A DNA stretch of 41,195 nt from NCBI GenBank assembly GCA_937957975.1, contig CALFFK010000095.1:1-41195 (forward strand), written 5' to 3'. A program made the position numbers and the translations under genes. Under the pieces are notes generated by a model that was given only the letters and a program-made list of their open reading frames with translations, was not told the DNA's origin and ran no database searches. Below are positions 31,891-41,058 of the stretch, one piece after another. Positions within the stretch are counted from its first letter, which is position 1, and every line of letters starts with the position of its first letter. Origin of the DNA: an uncultured Neomegalonema sp. (GTDB lineage: Bacteria > Pseudomonadota > Alphaproteobacteria > Rhodobacterales > Rhodobacteraceae).

Positions 31891-32964
31891 ATGAGTGACG
31901 AAATCATCTTCGAGAAAGCCGACGGCTGGGGGATCGTTACCCTGAATGCGCCGCAGCGGCTAAATGCACTGTCGCATGGAATGTGCCGCCTGCTTGGTGA
32001 GCGGCTGATGCAATGGCGGGCCGATACAGATGTGCGCGGGGTACTGATCAAGGCGGCTGGTGATCGGGCATTCTGTGCCGGAGGGGATATACGCGAACTG
32101 TACACCGCGCGGCGGGCCGGGGACACGCGGGGACCGATGCGGTTCTTTGCGGATGAATACCTGACCAACTGGCGGGTTGCGCGGTTTCCGAAGCCTTATG
32201 TCTCGCTGATCGACGGGGCGGTGATGGGCGGTGGGGTCGGGATTTCGATCCATGGCCGCTATCGCGTGGCAACCGAAAAGGCGCTGTTCGCGATGCCCGA
32301 ATGCGGGATCGGCCTCTATCCCGATGTGGGCGCGACCCATGTATTGCCGCGCCTGAACGGGGCGGCGGGGATGTGGATGGGCCTGACCGGCGCACGGCTG
32401 GGGCAAGGGGATATGCTGGGGCTGGGCCTTGCGACGCATACGGTGGACTCGTCAGCGCTTGCCTCGGTGGAAGCACGATTACGGGCAGTGGATTGGCGCG
32501 ACGGAGCGTGGGACGCAGTAGAGCAGGCGCTCGATTCCTGTCACGAAGTGCCGTCGGCTCCAACTCCCGCCATTGATGCGCGTCAGGATATTCACTCGAC
32601 CTTTAACAAGGGGAACGTCGAGGAAATCGTGGCCGCGCTGGAAGCACAGGGCAGTGATTGGGCGAACGAACAACTGTCTGCGATCCGCCGGGGTGCGCCC
32701 CTTAGCCTCAAGGTCACGCACCGGGCGCTGGCGTTGGGCGCGCGGCTGGACATCACCCATGCGCTGCGCATGGAATACGGGCTGACCCGGCGATTTGTGG
32801 AAACCGGCGCATTTCTCGAAGGCGTGCGCGCGCAGATCATCGACAAGGACCGCTCTCCCCGCTGGCCCCACCCGGCGCTGGAAAGCGTGACGGAAGCGGA
32901 AGTATCAGCGATGTTTGAACCTGCGAATGATACGCCCGAATTTGGATGGGAGACGAACACATGA
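31891..32964 (+). CDS. 3-hydroxyisobutyryl-CoA hydrolase-like crotonase-fold protein
   Basis: The crotonase core is clear: FCAGGDIRELY and the oxyanion-hole segment DGAVMGGGVGISIHGRYRVATEKALFAMPECGIGLYPDVGATHVLPRL. The combination of that PD(V/I)G stretch with the C-terminal part (DIHSTFNKGNVEEIVAALE and the SPLSLKVT-like APLSLKVTHRAL) and a length of 357 residues is typical of HIBYL-CoA hydrolase of valine breakdown rather than plain enoyl-CoA hydratase. Its stop overlaps the start of the next crotonase gene as ATGA, so both are translated together. Other valine-pathway genes are not in the window. Confidence 0.87.
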   Translation: MSDEIIFEKADGWGIVTLNAPQRLNALSHGMCRLLGERLMQWRADTDVRGVLIKAAGDRAFCAGGDIRELYTARRAGDTRGPMRFFADEYLTNWRVARFPKPYVSLIDGAVMGGGVGISIHGRYRVATEKALFAMPECGIGLYPDVGATHVLPRLNGAAGMWMGLTGARLGQGDMLGLGLATHTVDSSALASVEARLRAVDWRDGAWDAVEQALDSCHEVPSAPTPAIDARQDIHSTFNKGNVEEIVAALEAQGSDWANEQLSAIRRGAPLSLKVTHRALALGARLDITHALRMEYGLTRRFVETGAFLEGVRAQIIDKDRSPRWPHPALESVTEAEVSAMFEPANDTPEFGWETNT

Positions 32965-33734
32965 GTTTGGTACTTCGGGAAGAGACGGACGCAACCGTCA
33001 TCCTCACCCTCAACGACCCCGCCCAATATAACGTTCTCTCAGAAGCGATGCTTGGCGCACTGGAAGCAGAGATCGCAGAAATCGGCGGACGAACGGACCT
33101 CAAGGTGCTGGTTATCGCGGCGGAGGGCAAGGCGTTTTGCGCTGGGCACAACCTCAAGGAAATGCGCGCGACGCCGGAACGGGCGTATTACGAGGCACTG
33201 TTCGCTCGCTGCTCGCGTTTTATGCAGAGCCTTGTGGCCTTGCCCATCCCGGTAATCGCACGGGTGCAAGGGCTTGCGACTGCCGCCGGATGCCAGTTGG
33301 TGGCAACCTGTGACATGGCAGTGGCCTCGGAGGAGGCGCGGTTCGCAGTGTCGGGCGTCAATCTTGGCCTGTTCTGCTCGACGCCCTCCGTGGCCCTCAG
33401 CCGTGCCGTAAACCCCAAGCGCGCCTTCGAGATGCTGACCACCGGCGAGTTCATTGACGCCGCCACAGCACAGGAATGGGGTCTTATCAATCGGGCCGTG
33501 CCTGCGCAGGATCTCGACACCGAAATCACGCGCCTGACCACGAGCATCACCCGCAAAAGCCCGGTCCCCCTGAAGATGGGCAAAGCCCTTTTCTATCGCC
33601 AGATCGGTGTGCCATTGGCCGCCGCCTACACGGACGCCGGAACGACAATGGCCGCAAACATGATGACCGCCGACGCAGTGGAAGGCATTGATGCGTTTAT
33701 TGAAAAGCGGGAACCGGAATGGGAGGGGCGCTGA
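32961..33734 (+). CDS. Enoyl-CoA hydratase/isomerase family protein
   Basis: This crotonase-fold protein of 257 residues has FCAGHNLKEM in the acyl-CoA site and the oxyanion-hole region VQGLATAAGCQLVATCDMAVASEEARFAV. The residue pattern GVNLGLFCSTPSVALSR places Phe-Cys where many hydratases have a catalytic Glu, resembling the ECHDC3-like branch, whose activity is uncertain. Thus hydratase activity should not be assumed. The ATG at 32961 overlaps the preceding stop and has GGGAGA upstream. It forms a two-gene unit with the hydrolase-like gene. Confidence 0.85.
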   Translation: MSLVLREETDATVILTLNDPAQYNVLSEAMLGALEAEIAEIGGRTDLKVLVIAAEGKAFCAGHNLKEMRATPERAYYEALFARCSRFMQSLVALPIPVIARVQGLATAAGCQLVATCDMAVASEEARFAVSGVNLGLFCSTPSVALSRAVNPKRAFEMLTTGEFIDAATAQEWGLINRAVPAQDLDTEITRLTTSITRKSPVPLKMGKALFYRQIGVPLAAAYTDAGTTMAANMMTADAVEGIDAFIEKREPEWEGR

Positions 33735-33852
33735 CACGCCGCCCAAATGCTTGCAAAGCCAGGATATATTATCCCCGTATCGCTCAAGGAAACCTGAACG
33801 CTTTCGCGATAGCCTGCCAAATCAAGGCGCGATGGGGTGAGAGGGTTTGGTT

Positions 33853-34386
33853 ATGGTCAAGATTGCAATGCTACTTTCCGGGGCATTCATCCTCATGGCG
33901 TCCCTGATGCAAGGCACTGTGGATAGCAAGCCAACACAGCCCCCGGCCAAACAGGGGCAGAGCCGCGCAGCAACATCAGGCTCCATTGTAAAAAAAGCGA
34001 CTGCGCCCGAAATACAGGGTCGCGCCGCAATCCTGCGCAAGAAAGCGGACGGTCATTTCTGGGCCGCCGCCGACATCGACGGAACGCGCGTGGATTTCCT
34101 CGTCGATACCGGCGCATCAAGCGTCGTGCTGACGGATCGCGATGCCCGGCGCATGGGCATCCACACCGATGATCTGGTTTATAACGGCATCTCCCGCACG
34201 GCGAATGGAGAGGTCCGCACCGCCAGCACCCGGATCGAACGACTGCGGGTTGGGCGGGTGACGGCGCATGACGTTCCGGCCATCGTCACGAAAGGCGAAC
34301 TGGATGTCTCCCTGCTCGGCATGAGCTTTCTCGGCGCGTTGCGCTCTTTCGAGTTCAAGGGCGGGAACCTGATCCTGCGCGAGTAA
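33853..34386 (+). CDS. Retropepsin-like aspartic protease, membrane-anchored
   Basis: A hydrophobic N-terminal segment (about residues 4-20) serves as an anchor or uncleaved signal. It is followed by a Pro/Gln/Ser linker and a clan AA protease domain with the catalytic FLVDTGASSVVLT motif near residue 93. The C-terminal LLGMSFLGALRSFEFKGGNLILR is the usual closing of the bacterial TIGR02281-like family. Like other single-domain members it must dimerise to form the active site. The ATG at 33853 has GAGGG upstream. The physiological substrate is unknown. It converges with the tRNA-editing gene. Confidence 0.87.
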   Translation: MVKIAMLLSGAFILMASLMQGTVDSKPTQPPAKQGQSRAATSGSIVKKATAPEIQGRAAILRKKADGHFWAAADIDGTRVDFLVDTGASSVVLTDRDARRMGIHTDDLVYNGISRTANGEVRTASTRIERLRVGRVTAHDVPAIVTKGELDVSLLGMSFLGALRSFEFKGGNLILRE

Positions 34387-34395
34387 CCGGCGCGA

Positions 34396-35079
34396 TCACG
34401 CGAAATGCAGGTTTACCCGGCGGTTCCGTTTGCCCTTTTTTTCAATCTTCCCCAACCGGACCGGCCCGATTTCAGCAGTGGAAGCAACATGGGTTCCGCC
34501 GCAAGGCTGTAAATCAATCTCGCCAATCCGCACCAGCCGGACCCGGCCCTGCCCTTTTGGCGGCTGCACCGACATGGTTTTCACCATGCCGGGATTGGCC
34601 GCAAGCTCCTCGTCCGTGATCCATTCTTCAGTGATCGGGAGATCGGCCTCAATCATCTCATTCAAGGCCCGCTCGATGGCATCGCGGTCTTCGGGTGCTT
34701 CCGGCATATCGAAATCAAGACGTGATTTCTCCGCCCCGATAGCACCACCCGATACCGGCAGCGGAATGGCGACCGACAACAGATGCAGCGCCGTATGCAT
34801 CCGCATATGCGCAAACCGGCGGTCCCAGTCCAGAGTGGCCGTGACCGTCTCGCCAACCCCTGGTAATTCGCCTTCACAGAGATGCAGGATCGTGCCGTCT
34901 TCGCCCTTCACTGTGTCATGCACATTGGCCATATCGAGCGTGCCGACATCCCCCGGCTGCCCGCCCCCTGCCGGATAAAAGACCGTGCGATCCAGCACCA
35001 CACCCGCTGATGTGACACTGACAACGCTGGCCTCGCACCAGCCAAGGGTTGCGTCATCGCGAAAAAGAAGCTCGGTCAT
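34396..35079 (-). CDS. alaX: AlaX-type alanyl-tRNA editing protein
   Basis: This free-standing editing domain hydrolyses mischarged Ser- or Gly-tRNA(Ala). The zinc ligands of the AlaRS editing fold are visible: HMRMHTALHLL (H-x-x-x-H) and CGGTHV. The N-terminal DRTVFYPAGGGQPGD segment is the glycine-rich motif of the same family. The size of 227 residues fits the AlaX-M group with an N-terminal AlaX domain and no oligomerisation domain. It lies downstream of the mechanosensitive channel gene on the same strand with a gap of 32 bp. Confidence 0.9.
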   Translation of the reverse strand: MTELLFRDDATLGWCEASVVSVTSAGVVLDRTVFYPAGGGQPGDVGTLDMANVHDTVKGEDGTILHLCEGELPGVGETVTATLDWDRRFAHMRMHTALHLLSVAIPLPVSGGAIGAEKSRLDFDMPEAPEDRDAIERALNEMIEADLPITEEWITDEELAANPGMVKTMSVQPPKGQGRVRLVRIGEIDLQPCGGTHVASTAEIGPVRLGKIEKKGKRNRRVNLHFA

Positions 35080-35111
35080 GCGTGATCTCCTTCAGTTTCA
35101 GGTTCGTCAGG

Positions 35112-37709
35112 TTACGACTGCCCTGATCGGGCCTCGACAATCCTTTCGGGACGTGGCCGTGCAAAGGCCGCGCTTTTTGAAATCAACTCAATCATCTCGG
35201 CGGCATTCTTGACCGTAACATCCGTCTGGCCGAAGGGCACTTCGATCCCTTCTTCACTGAACCGGCGCTCAATCTCAAAATTCATGTCGGAGCGGGTGGC
35301 AACGACCCAATTCACATCACGCAGAAACGCCCGCAACTCAAAATCGAGCGACGAACCACCAAAACTCTGGAAGATTACCTGCGGCGGCGGGCGGCGCAGT
35401 GTCATCGGATGGGCACGCGCAATCTCCAGCAGGATACGCTCCACTTTCCGCACATCGGTTCCATAGGCGACCCCGACCGGACAGATGACGCGACCCATCA
35501 CATCCTCATGCGTATAATTCGTCACAGCCCCTGAAATCAGTTCAGAGTTCGGAACGATATAGCTGGCCTTGTCGAACGTCTTGATCTCGGTCGAGCGCAC
35601 ATTGATTTTCTGCACTGTGCCATGAGTACTGGCGACTTCAATCCAGTCGCCAACCTTGATGGGTCGTTCGATCAGCAGGATGATCCCACTGACAAAGTTG
35701 TTGACGATGTTCTGCAATCCAAACCCGATGCCAACGCCCAGTGCAGCCCCAAGAAAGGCGAGATTCGTCAGATCAATGCCCCCGATCGAGATGGCGGCCA
35801 AAGCGGCGATGAAGAACCCCAGATACCCCAACCCTGAAACGATGGAAGACCGCGCCCCCACGTCAAGCCGGGTGCGGGGCATCACCGCCCGGCGCACAAT
35901 GGCCTGAAACAATCGGGTCAGGAACAGGCCGAAAGCAAACACAAGCGCCGCGATCAGCAAATCACCGGGCCGAAAGCGCGTCTCACCTATGATAAAGCCT
36001 TCGGTCAGCCCGAACCATGCTTCACGCAGGTCGCCCGTCGTTGCTCCCCAGACGAGGGCGAGCACGGGGATAGTGAGGATAGCGAGCACAAACCCGATAA
36101 GCACCGGAAACAGCCCGACGCCTTCCTCTTTCGATGCCTCATCCTTACCATGTGATGTGTGGCTCGTAGCCTCTTGCAACGCCTGCATCGCTTCACGCGT
36201 CACGAGGAACAGGATGACGGCGATGCCGATGACCGCGCCACTGAGCAGACCGCTGCGCAGGATATGCCGCGACAACGCATAATACCCCGCCACCGAGGCC
36301 AACGGCATGGCGATTGCGAGGATATAAGCGGCGCGACGGCAGGCAAGAATCAGATTGCCGGACAGCCAGTTCTCATCCTCTGCGGCATTGTCTTCGCTCT
36401 CCATAGCCGCCGCGGTGGTCGGCGCGGGGTCACGCCACACCCTTGCCATGCACCACAATCCCCACGCCGCAAGCAAGACCGTACAGAGATTGAAAACTGC
36501 CAGCGATGCTTCAGGCAGATCAAGTTGCTCCCCCGCCCCGACAACCCCGATATTGAGCGCAAGGGCCACAGCGATTGTCATAAAATAGAACGTCGCCCGG
36601 CGCGCCACATCGTCGGAAATATCAGAGATACGCAGCACCGGCATATCTGGCGCCAGATACGCAAAACCGAGGGCGGACGTGACGACAACAAGCAACGCAC
36701 CAAGGGTAAGCCCATTCGCGAGCACTGTGCCGGTCGGGCCAAGAAATTCCAGTATTTCAAGCGCATAGCGCGCCGCCATGATTGCGGCAACGGGCATCAA
36801 CAGCCGCGTGAGCGTTACCCCGACCCCGACGATCAGGCGGCGGGCGCGGCTTGGGGGTGGGCCAAACGCAGGCGAAGACAACTGATCGACACCCCCCTGT
36901 GCGTGATCGAGGGTTTCATGGGCGTCCAACCCACCAAACGCCGACATCTCCGTTTCTGCATCAATTTCACTGGAAGAACGTGAGCGGATCATTCGGCCCA
37001 ATTGCCGCAAGGCATAGCGCCGAACAAAGACCAACATGGCAAAAGCAAAAACAAGGGCGGCAAGGGCAGCAGCCCCTGCATCCTTCCAGATTTCCCGGCG
37101 GCGCGTCTGCGTCACCTCCGCCATGGATTCGGCGGCAACATCCCCTGCAATTGCCACAACATGGCGACCGGCCCCAAGCCAATGGCGCGGATCAACCGGT
37201 GCAGGGCCGCGCTGGAGCAATTCATCCGTAAAGCGCGCCCGCTGTGCATCTGTTGCGGCTGAAATCAGGCGATCCGCACGGGTAAATGCAAGATCGGCCT
37301 TGCTGACCACAGCGCGCAACCCCGCGATGCGTTTATTCAGATCCGTCCGTTCGACGGCAACGGCGGCATCTTCGCTGGCCTCACCTTCGGGCGGCGGGCC
37401 GAGAGATTCCAGTTGTGCGACAAGGGGAGCAAGTTGGGTTTTGGCCTGTTCGGACAGCGCACGGGCATTGATCCGTTGCGGGTCCAGCACGGTTCGGAAT
37501 TCATCCAGACTCTGGGTGCTGACCGATTCCGATTGCAGCCGCTCCTCGATTGCCTGTGCATCCTTCTCCCATTGCTCAAATAGCCTGTCGCTATTTTCGA
37601 GTGTCACCACGGTCCTGGGTTCGGTCGGCACCGCCGCGTCCTGGGCGAATAGCGGCCCCGGAACGAGCGCGAGGACCAGTAAGACCCAAAAGAGGCGTAA
37701 TGTTTTCAT
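35112..37709 (-). CDS. Large MscS-type mechanosensitive channel with DUF3772 domain
   Basis: This inner-membrane tension-gated channel protects against osmotic downshock. A signal peptide (LFWVLLVLALVPGPLFAQ) leads into a periplasmic coiled-coil part of about 200 residues with the DUF3772-like DLNKRIAGLRAVV segment. About 10 or 11 membrane segments follow, and then the conserved MscS pore and beta domain: FLGAALGVGIGFGLQNIVNNFVSGIILLIERP, then VGDWIEVASTHGTVQKINVRST. At 865 residues it belongs to the large MscS/MscK-like group. The start is placed at 37709, one base after the stop of the threonine aldolase gene, because a signal peptide begins there. The longer open frame lies inside the aldolase gene. 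Confidence 0.92.
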   Translation of the reverse strand: MKTLRLFWVLLVLALVPGPLFAQDAAVPTEPRTVVTLENSDRLFEQWEKDAQAIEERLQSESVSTQSLDEFRTVLDPQRINARALSEQAKTQLAPLVAQLESLGPPPEGEASEDAAVAVERTDLNKRIAGLRAVVSKADLAFTRADRLISAATDAQRARFTDELLQRGPAPVDPRHWLGAGRHVVAIAGDVAAESMAEVTQTRRREIWKDAGAAALAALVFAFAMLVFVRRYALRQLGRMIRSRSSSEIDAETEMSAFGGLDAHETLDHAQGGVDQLSSPAFGPPPSRARRLIVGVGVTLTRLLMPVAAIMAARYALEILEFLGPTGTVLANGLTLGALLVVVTSALGFAYLAPDMPVLRISDISDDVARRATFYFMTIAVALALNIGVVGAGEQLDLPEASLAVFNLCTVLLAAWGLWCMARVWRDPAPTTAAAMESEDNAAEDENWLSGNLILACRRAAYILAIAMPLASVAGYYALSRHILRSGLLSGAVIGIAVILFLVTREAMQALQEATSHTSHGKDEASKEEGVGLFPVLIGFVLAILTIPVLALVWGATTGDLREAWFGLTEGFIIGETRFRPGDLLIAALVFAFGLFLTRLFQAIVRRAVMPRTRLDVGARSSIVSGLGYLGFFIAALAAISIGGIDLTNLAFLGAALGVGIGFGLQNIVNNFVSGIILLIERPIKVGDWIEVASTHGTVQKINVRSTEIKTFDKASYIVPNSELISGAVTNYTHEDVMGRVICPVGVAYGTDVRKVERILLEIARAHPMTLRRPPPQVIFQSFGGSSLDFELRAFLRDVNWVVATRSDMNFEIERRFSEEGIEVPFGQTDVTVKNAAEMIELISKSAAFARPRPERIVEARSGQS

Positions 37710-37710
37710 G

Positions 37711-38787
37711 TCAGGCCGGAGCCGCTCCATTTTCAGCGCATAAACCAACGAAAGAATCCACACTTTCCGGCGGCGTCGAAGGCGAGCAAACAAGCCGCGC
37801 GCGGACACTTACCCCATCACCCTCTTCCGATTGGGAGGCCGGTTCCAGATAATAGGCCGCGCCCGCCGCACGCAGACGGCGATGGATGGCGAGCGGCAGG
37901 GTGACAAACAGGATATTGGCAGCGGCATCATTGGTAATCCCAACACCCCCGATTGCACGCAAGCCTGTGGCGAGTCGCTGGCCCATCGCATTGGAGTGGG
38001 CCGCACGATTCAGCCAGAATTCCCCCTCCAGCCATGCATCCATCTGCGCCGATAACAGACGCCCTTTCGATACCAGATGCCCACCCCGCTTGCGTCGGAA
38101 CGCGAAGGAAGAAATCGCCGCTTCCTGCCGTTGCGGATCAAAGAAGATCACCGCTTCCGCCGCCAGTGCCCCGTTCTTCGTGGCTCCAAGGCAAAGAATA
38201 TCGACACCTGAACGCCAGGAAAGATCAGCGGGCGTCTCTCCGCTGGCCACCACGGCATTGGCAAAGCGCGTCCCGTCCAGATGCACGGCACAGCGGCCTG
38301 CATGGGCAATATCAGCCAATGCTGCGATCTCATCGGGCGTGTAGAGTGCGCCTTTCTCGGTCAGATTCGTCAGGCTCAGGGCGGCGGGCTGGGTCTGATG
38401 TACCCCTCGCGCGCCACATTCGGTAATGGCATGGGCCAACGCTTCCTGCCCGATTTTCGCGTCCTTGCCCGGTAAATGCCGCAGGGTCAGCCCACCGCCA
38501 AAGAATTCCGGCGCACCACATTCATCCTCCGCGATATGCGCCTCTGCATGGCAAAATACCGTCCCCCAGGGCGGCGATACACTCGCCAGTGCCAACGCAT
38601 TGGCGGCGGTCCCTGTCGTGACCAGAAAGACGCGCAGATCGGTTTCGAAAATCTCGCGCAACCGTTCCTCAACCCGCGCGGCCAGTGGATCGGCTCCGTA
38701 AGAGCCAAGCGCGCCTTCGTTCGCACGCGCCATCGCTTCGATGATCTCTGGTGCCGCACCGAAACTGTTATCGCTGGTAAAATTCAT
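37711..38787 (-). CDS. ltaE: Threonine aldolase family PLP enzyme
   Basis: This is probably a low-specificity L-threonine aldolase, which splits threonine to glycine and acetaldehyde. Family marks are the N-terminal NFTSDNSFGAAPEIIEAM, VTTGTAANALAL, FCHAEAHIAEDECGAPEFF, AVHLDGTRFANA, and the PLP lysine in ILCLGATKNGAL. The C-terminal domain is complete. Some members act on other beta-hydroxy amino acids, so substrate choice remains open. The ATG at 38787 overlaps the stop of the upstream YcgN-like gene as TGATG, and the channel gene starts one base after its stop, so three genes are translationally linked. Confidence 0.88.
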   Translation of the reverse strand: MNFTSDNSFGAAPEIIEAMARANEGALGSYGADPLAARVEERLREIFETDLRVFLVTTGTAANALALASVSPPWGTVFCHAEAHIAEDECGAPEFFGGGLTLRHLPGKDAKIGQEALAHAITECGARGVHQTQPAALSLTNLTEKGALYTPDEIAALADIAHAGRCAVHLDGTRFANAVVASGETPADLSWRSGVDILCLGATKNGALAAEAVIFFDPQRQEAAISSFAFRRKRGGHLVSKGRLLSAQMDAWLEGEFWLNRAAHSNAMGQRLATGLRAIGGVGITNDAAANILFVTLPLAIHRRLRAAGAAYYLEPASQSEEGDGVSVRARLVCSPSTPPESVDSFVGLCAENGAAPA

Positions 38788-39245
38788 CAATGCCCCCCCT
38801 CGACCACGTAATCATACCAGTCATCCTCATCGACCTCATACTCAGGAACAGTCCCGTCCTGCATCGAATTTCCGGTCTGATGTACAGAATTCGGATCACC
38901 GGTATTCAGCGGATGCCAGTCCGGCAACGGTGCTCCTTCTGCAAGCAGCCGATAGGCACAGGTAGACGGCATCCACGGACGCGCCTCTTCGATGCTGGTG
39001 GGGGTCAATTGGATGCAGGTCGGTACCAGCGTCGAGCGAAGGGTATAGCTGGTGCATTGACACGTCTTTTCGTCGAACAGGCGGCAAGCAATGTTCGTAT
39101 AAGCGATCAGTTCCGGCTCGTCCTCATCCTCCATCTTGATCATGCAGCACTTGCCACACCCATCACACAGCGCCTCCCATTCAGGAGTCGTCATACTGGC
39201 GAGGGGAACTTTTTCCCAAAAGCGCGAACGAAGCGGGGCGCTCAC
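38787..39245 (-). CDS. ycgN: YcgN/UPF0260 family cysteine-cluster protein
   Basis: The family carries conserved cysteines thought to bind a metal or iron-sulfur cluster. Here they are in LCDGCGKCCMIKMEDE, then ACRLFD and CQCTSY, VPTCIQL and TCAYRLL. The C-terminal segment (PDWHPLNTGDPNSVHQTG) is typical of UPF0260. The length of 152 residues is normal. The function is unknown. It is the first gene of a unit with the threonine aldolase and the channel genes. Confidence 0.9.
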   Translation of the reverse strand: MSAPLRSRFWEKVPLASMTTPEWEALCDGCGKCCMIKMEDEDEPELIAYTNIACRLFDEKTCQCTSYTLRSTLVPTCIQLTPTSIEEARPWMPSTCAYRLLAEGAPLPDWHPLNTGDPNSVHQTGNSMQDGTVPEYEVDEDDWYDYVVEGGH

Positions 39246-39300
39246 AGCGCCCTCACGACAACGTCATCATTGCGGGGAAGTGGTATGGCCGCGCAAAATC

Positions 39301-39564
39301 TCATTGCCCCAATACCTCACCAAATCCACCGAAAAACGACGTCACAAAAAACCACAGCACCAACAGGAACAACGCCACCGCCAATAGCTGAAGCGTTACA
39401 TTCAGCGGCGTCATACGCCAGTCAAGCGGCGGATCTTCCGCAGGGTCCAGCCCCGCCCGCTGGCGCAATTCGTCCCCCGTCAGCGCCCCGCCCGCCTCGT
39501 GTCGCATTTGATCGAGCCGCGCCTGGGCGTCACGGACGCGGGTTTCATCATCAGGTCTTGCCAT
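39301..39564 (-). CDS. Small single-span membrane protein, unknown function
   Basis: The 87-residue protein has a charged N-terminal half (DDETRVRDAQARLDQMRHEAGG, then GDELRQRAGLDPAEDPPLDW) and a hydrophobic segment of about 23 residues near the end, VTLQLLAVALFLLVLWFFV, closed by a glycine-rich tail. The helical charged part should face the cytoplasm. The codon pattern and compact layout suggest a real gene, but I do not recognise it. It lies 55 bp upstream of ycgN on the same strand. Confidence 0.6.
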   Translation of the reverse strand: MARPDDETRVRDAQARLDQMRHEAGGALTGDELRQRAGLDPAEDPPLDWRMTPLNVTLQLLAVALFLLVLWFFVTSFFGGFGEVLGQ

Positions 39565-39757
39565 GCTCTTGCCTCACTGGCGGTATCTTTCTCACACGGT
39601 CCACCCGCGCGTCGCGTGGTGGATAAACTAGCGCAGCCGTGATCGTACCGTTAGGGAATTGTCCACCTTAATCAGCGAAACGTGAAAGGCACGGGCTGGA
39701 CGGGCAGGTCCACAAACGGCATTGCGCTTGCTTGGCTCGACACTCAGGAGGACGCGC

Positions 39758-40342
39758 ATGTTCAGGACTCTCACTACTTTCGCACTGGCGACCCTCATCG
39801 CCACGCCATCCATCGCCTGTCAACGCACGGGCATGGATGAACTGTTCTATGGCTACATCTCCAGTGGAGAGCGTAGCTATTCCGAACCCGTCCCCATCGC
39901 CCTGCCGGATGTTCAATACACAAACGAGCAGGGAGAGCAAAAATCCCTGAGCGATGGTATTGGCAAACCGATGATTGTCACGCTCTGGCATCCCCGTTGC
40001 CCAGGCTGCAAGGTTGACCTGCCTGCGCTCAACACGTTCCTTGAAAGCCCCGATATTGACGAAGAACAATTCGTCCAGATTTCGGTTGAACAACTTCATC
40101 AGGGACAGCGCAATTACACTCAGGATGATGTGCAGGGCTATCTCGATTCCAAAAAATACAGCAAGATCGACGGCAACATCGACATCGGAAACAAACTGTT
40201 CAAGGCCAATTGCATGGTCGCGACACCCACACACCTGATGATTAACAGCGAAGGCAATGTTACGGACGTTCTGTTCGGCGCGTTCCCATGGCCCGATAGC
40301 CCCTTCGCTGATGATATTCGCAAATACCTCGCAAGCAACTGA
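39758..40342 (+). CDS. Periplasmic thioredoxin-like redoxin, TlpA type
   Basis: An N-terminal export signal ends in ATPSIAC, which could be a signal peptidase I site or an atypical lipobox with Cys at residue 21. The thioredoxin fold follows: TLWHPRCPGCKVDLPALN holds the C-x-x-C (CPGC) and VATPTHLMI the cis-proline. The residues around the active site differ from those in the neighbouring redoxin. It probably reduces disulfides in the periplasm, for example in cytochrome maturation, but the partner is unknown. GGAGG lies 5-9 bases before the ATG at 39758; the frame is open 12 codons further up, without a ribosome site. A second redoxin gene starts 40 bp downstream. Confidence 0.82.
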   Translation: MFRTLTTFALATLIATPSIACQRTGMDELFYGYISSGERSYSEPVPIALPDVQYTNEQGEQKSLSDGIGKPMIVTLWHPRCPGCKVDLPALNTFLESPDIDEEQFVQISVEQLHQGQRNYTQDDVQGYLDSKKYSKIDGNIDIGNKLFKANCMVATPTHLMINSEGNVTDVLFGAFPWPDSPFADDIRKYLASN

Positions 40343-40382
40343 CCTCAAACCGACCACCCTCCCCTAATCGGAGATACCTGAC

Positions 40383-40952
40383 ATGCGCCTCACCGCTCTC
40401 TTCGCTGCCGCCCTTGCGGTGACGCTTGCCTTTGGCTCGCAGACTCCGGCCCATGCGGAGGCGGGTGATCCGATCTTCGCAGCGAATGTCATCCGCACCC
40501 CGGCGGACATTAACGTACCGGACTATCCACTGCGGTTCCCCGATGGGTCCACCGGCTCGCTTACAGATTATGCCGGGGAAGTGCTTGTCGTGACGCTGTG
40601 GCAGGAAAACTGCCCGTTTTGCATCCGCGAGATGCCGGTGCTGAACCGCTTGTCCGGCGACATGAAGGGCGAGGGTATCCGGGTGGTTGCGCTGGGTCTG
40701 GATCAGCAGATGAGCCAGATTACCGGATTTCTGGACAGGTATGAACTGGGCAATATCGATCCTGTGATGGATTTCGAGAAGGTCAACGGAACGCTGTTTT
40801 CACTCGAACTCTTCGGGCGGCCGAGCATCGCGACCCCCACCAGCTTTATCATCGACAAGAAAGGCAAGGTCATCGCCCGCATTTGGGGCCGTGTCGATTG
40901 GGACGGCGAACCCGCGCGCGGGTTTCTGCGCTCACTGGCCCTGCAAAGCTGA
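40383..40952 (+). CDS. Periplasmic thioredoxin-like protein, TlpA/ResA type
   Basis: The signal peptide ends after PAHA-EA (about residue 25). The domain then runs in the order of TlpA/ResA: LTDYAGEVLVVTLW, the active-site ENCPFCIREMPVL with CPFC, the insertion VVALGLDQQMSQITGFL, and the cis-proline stretch SIATPTSFIIDKKG. Such proteins are thiol-disulfide reductases for cytochrome c or oxidase assembly. It is a paralogue of the preceding gene rather than a near-identical copy, and both are probably in one transcript. A 92-bp palindromic repeat begins 5 bp after the stop. Confidence 0.9.
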   Translation: MRLTALFAAALAVTLAFGSQTPAHAEAGDPIFAANVIRTPADINVPDYPLRFPDGSTGSLTDYAGEVLVVTLWQENCPFCIREMPVLNRLSGDMKGEGIRVVALGLDQQMSQITGFLDRYELGNIDPVMDFEKVNGTLFSLELFGRPSIATPTSFIIDKKGKVIARIWGRVDWDGEPARGFLRSLALQS

Positions 40953-40956
40953 TAAT

Positions 40957-41048
40957 AGAGTATTCGGCGATCAAGATGGGTTAGAAATTGCGCTAGGGGC
41001 CGCGCATTTCCTGACACTCTTTGGCTTAACCTGATCGCCGATTACTCT
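40957..41048. repeat. 92-bp palindromic repeat, copy 2
   Basis: This has the same length and terminal sequences as the copy at 18193, with 7 substitutions in 92 bases and no gap. The outer arms (AGAGTATTCGGCGATCA and its partner) are unchanged, while three of the changes fall in the left inner arm, so the inner stem is less perfect here (TTAGAAATTGCGC against GCGCATTTCCTGAC). It lies between the convergent redoxin and cytochrome b561 genes. Confidence 0.92.
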
Positions 41049-41058
41049 GGCTGCATCA

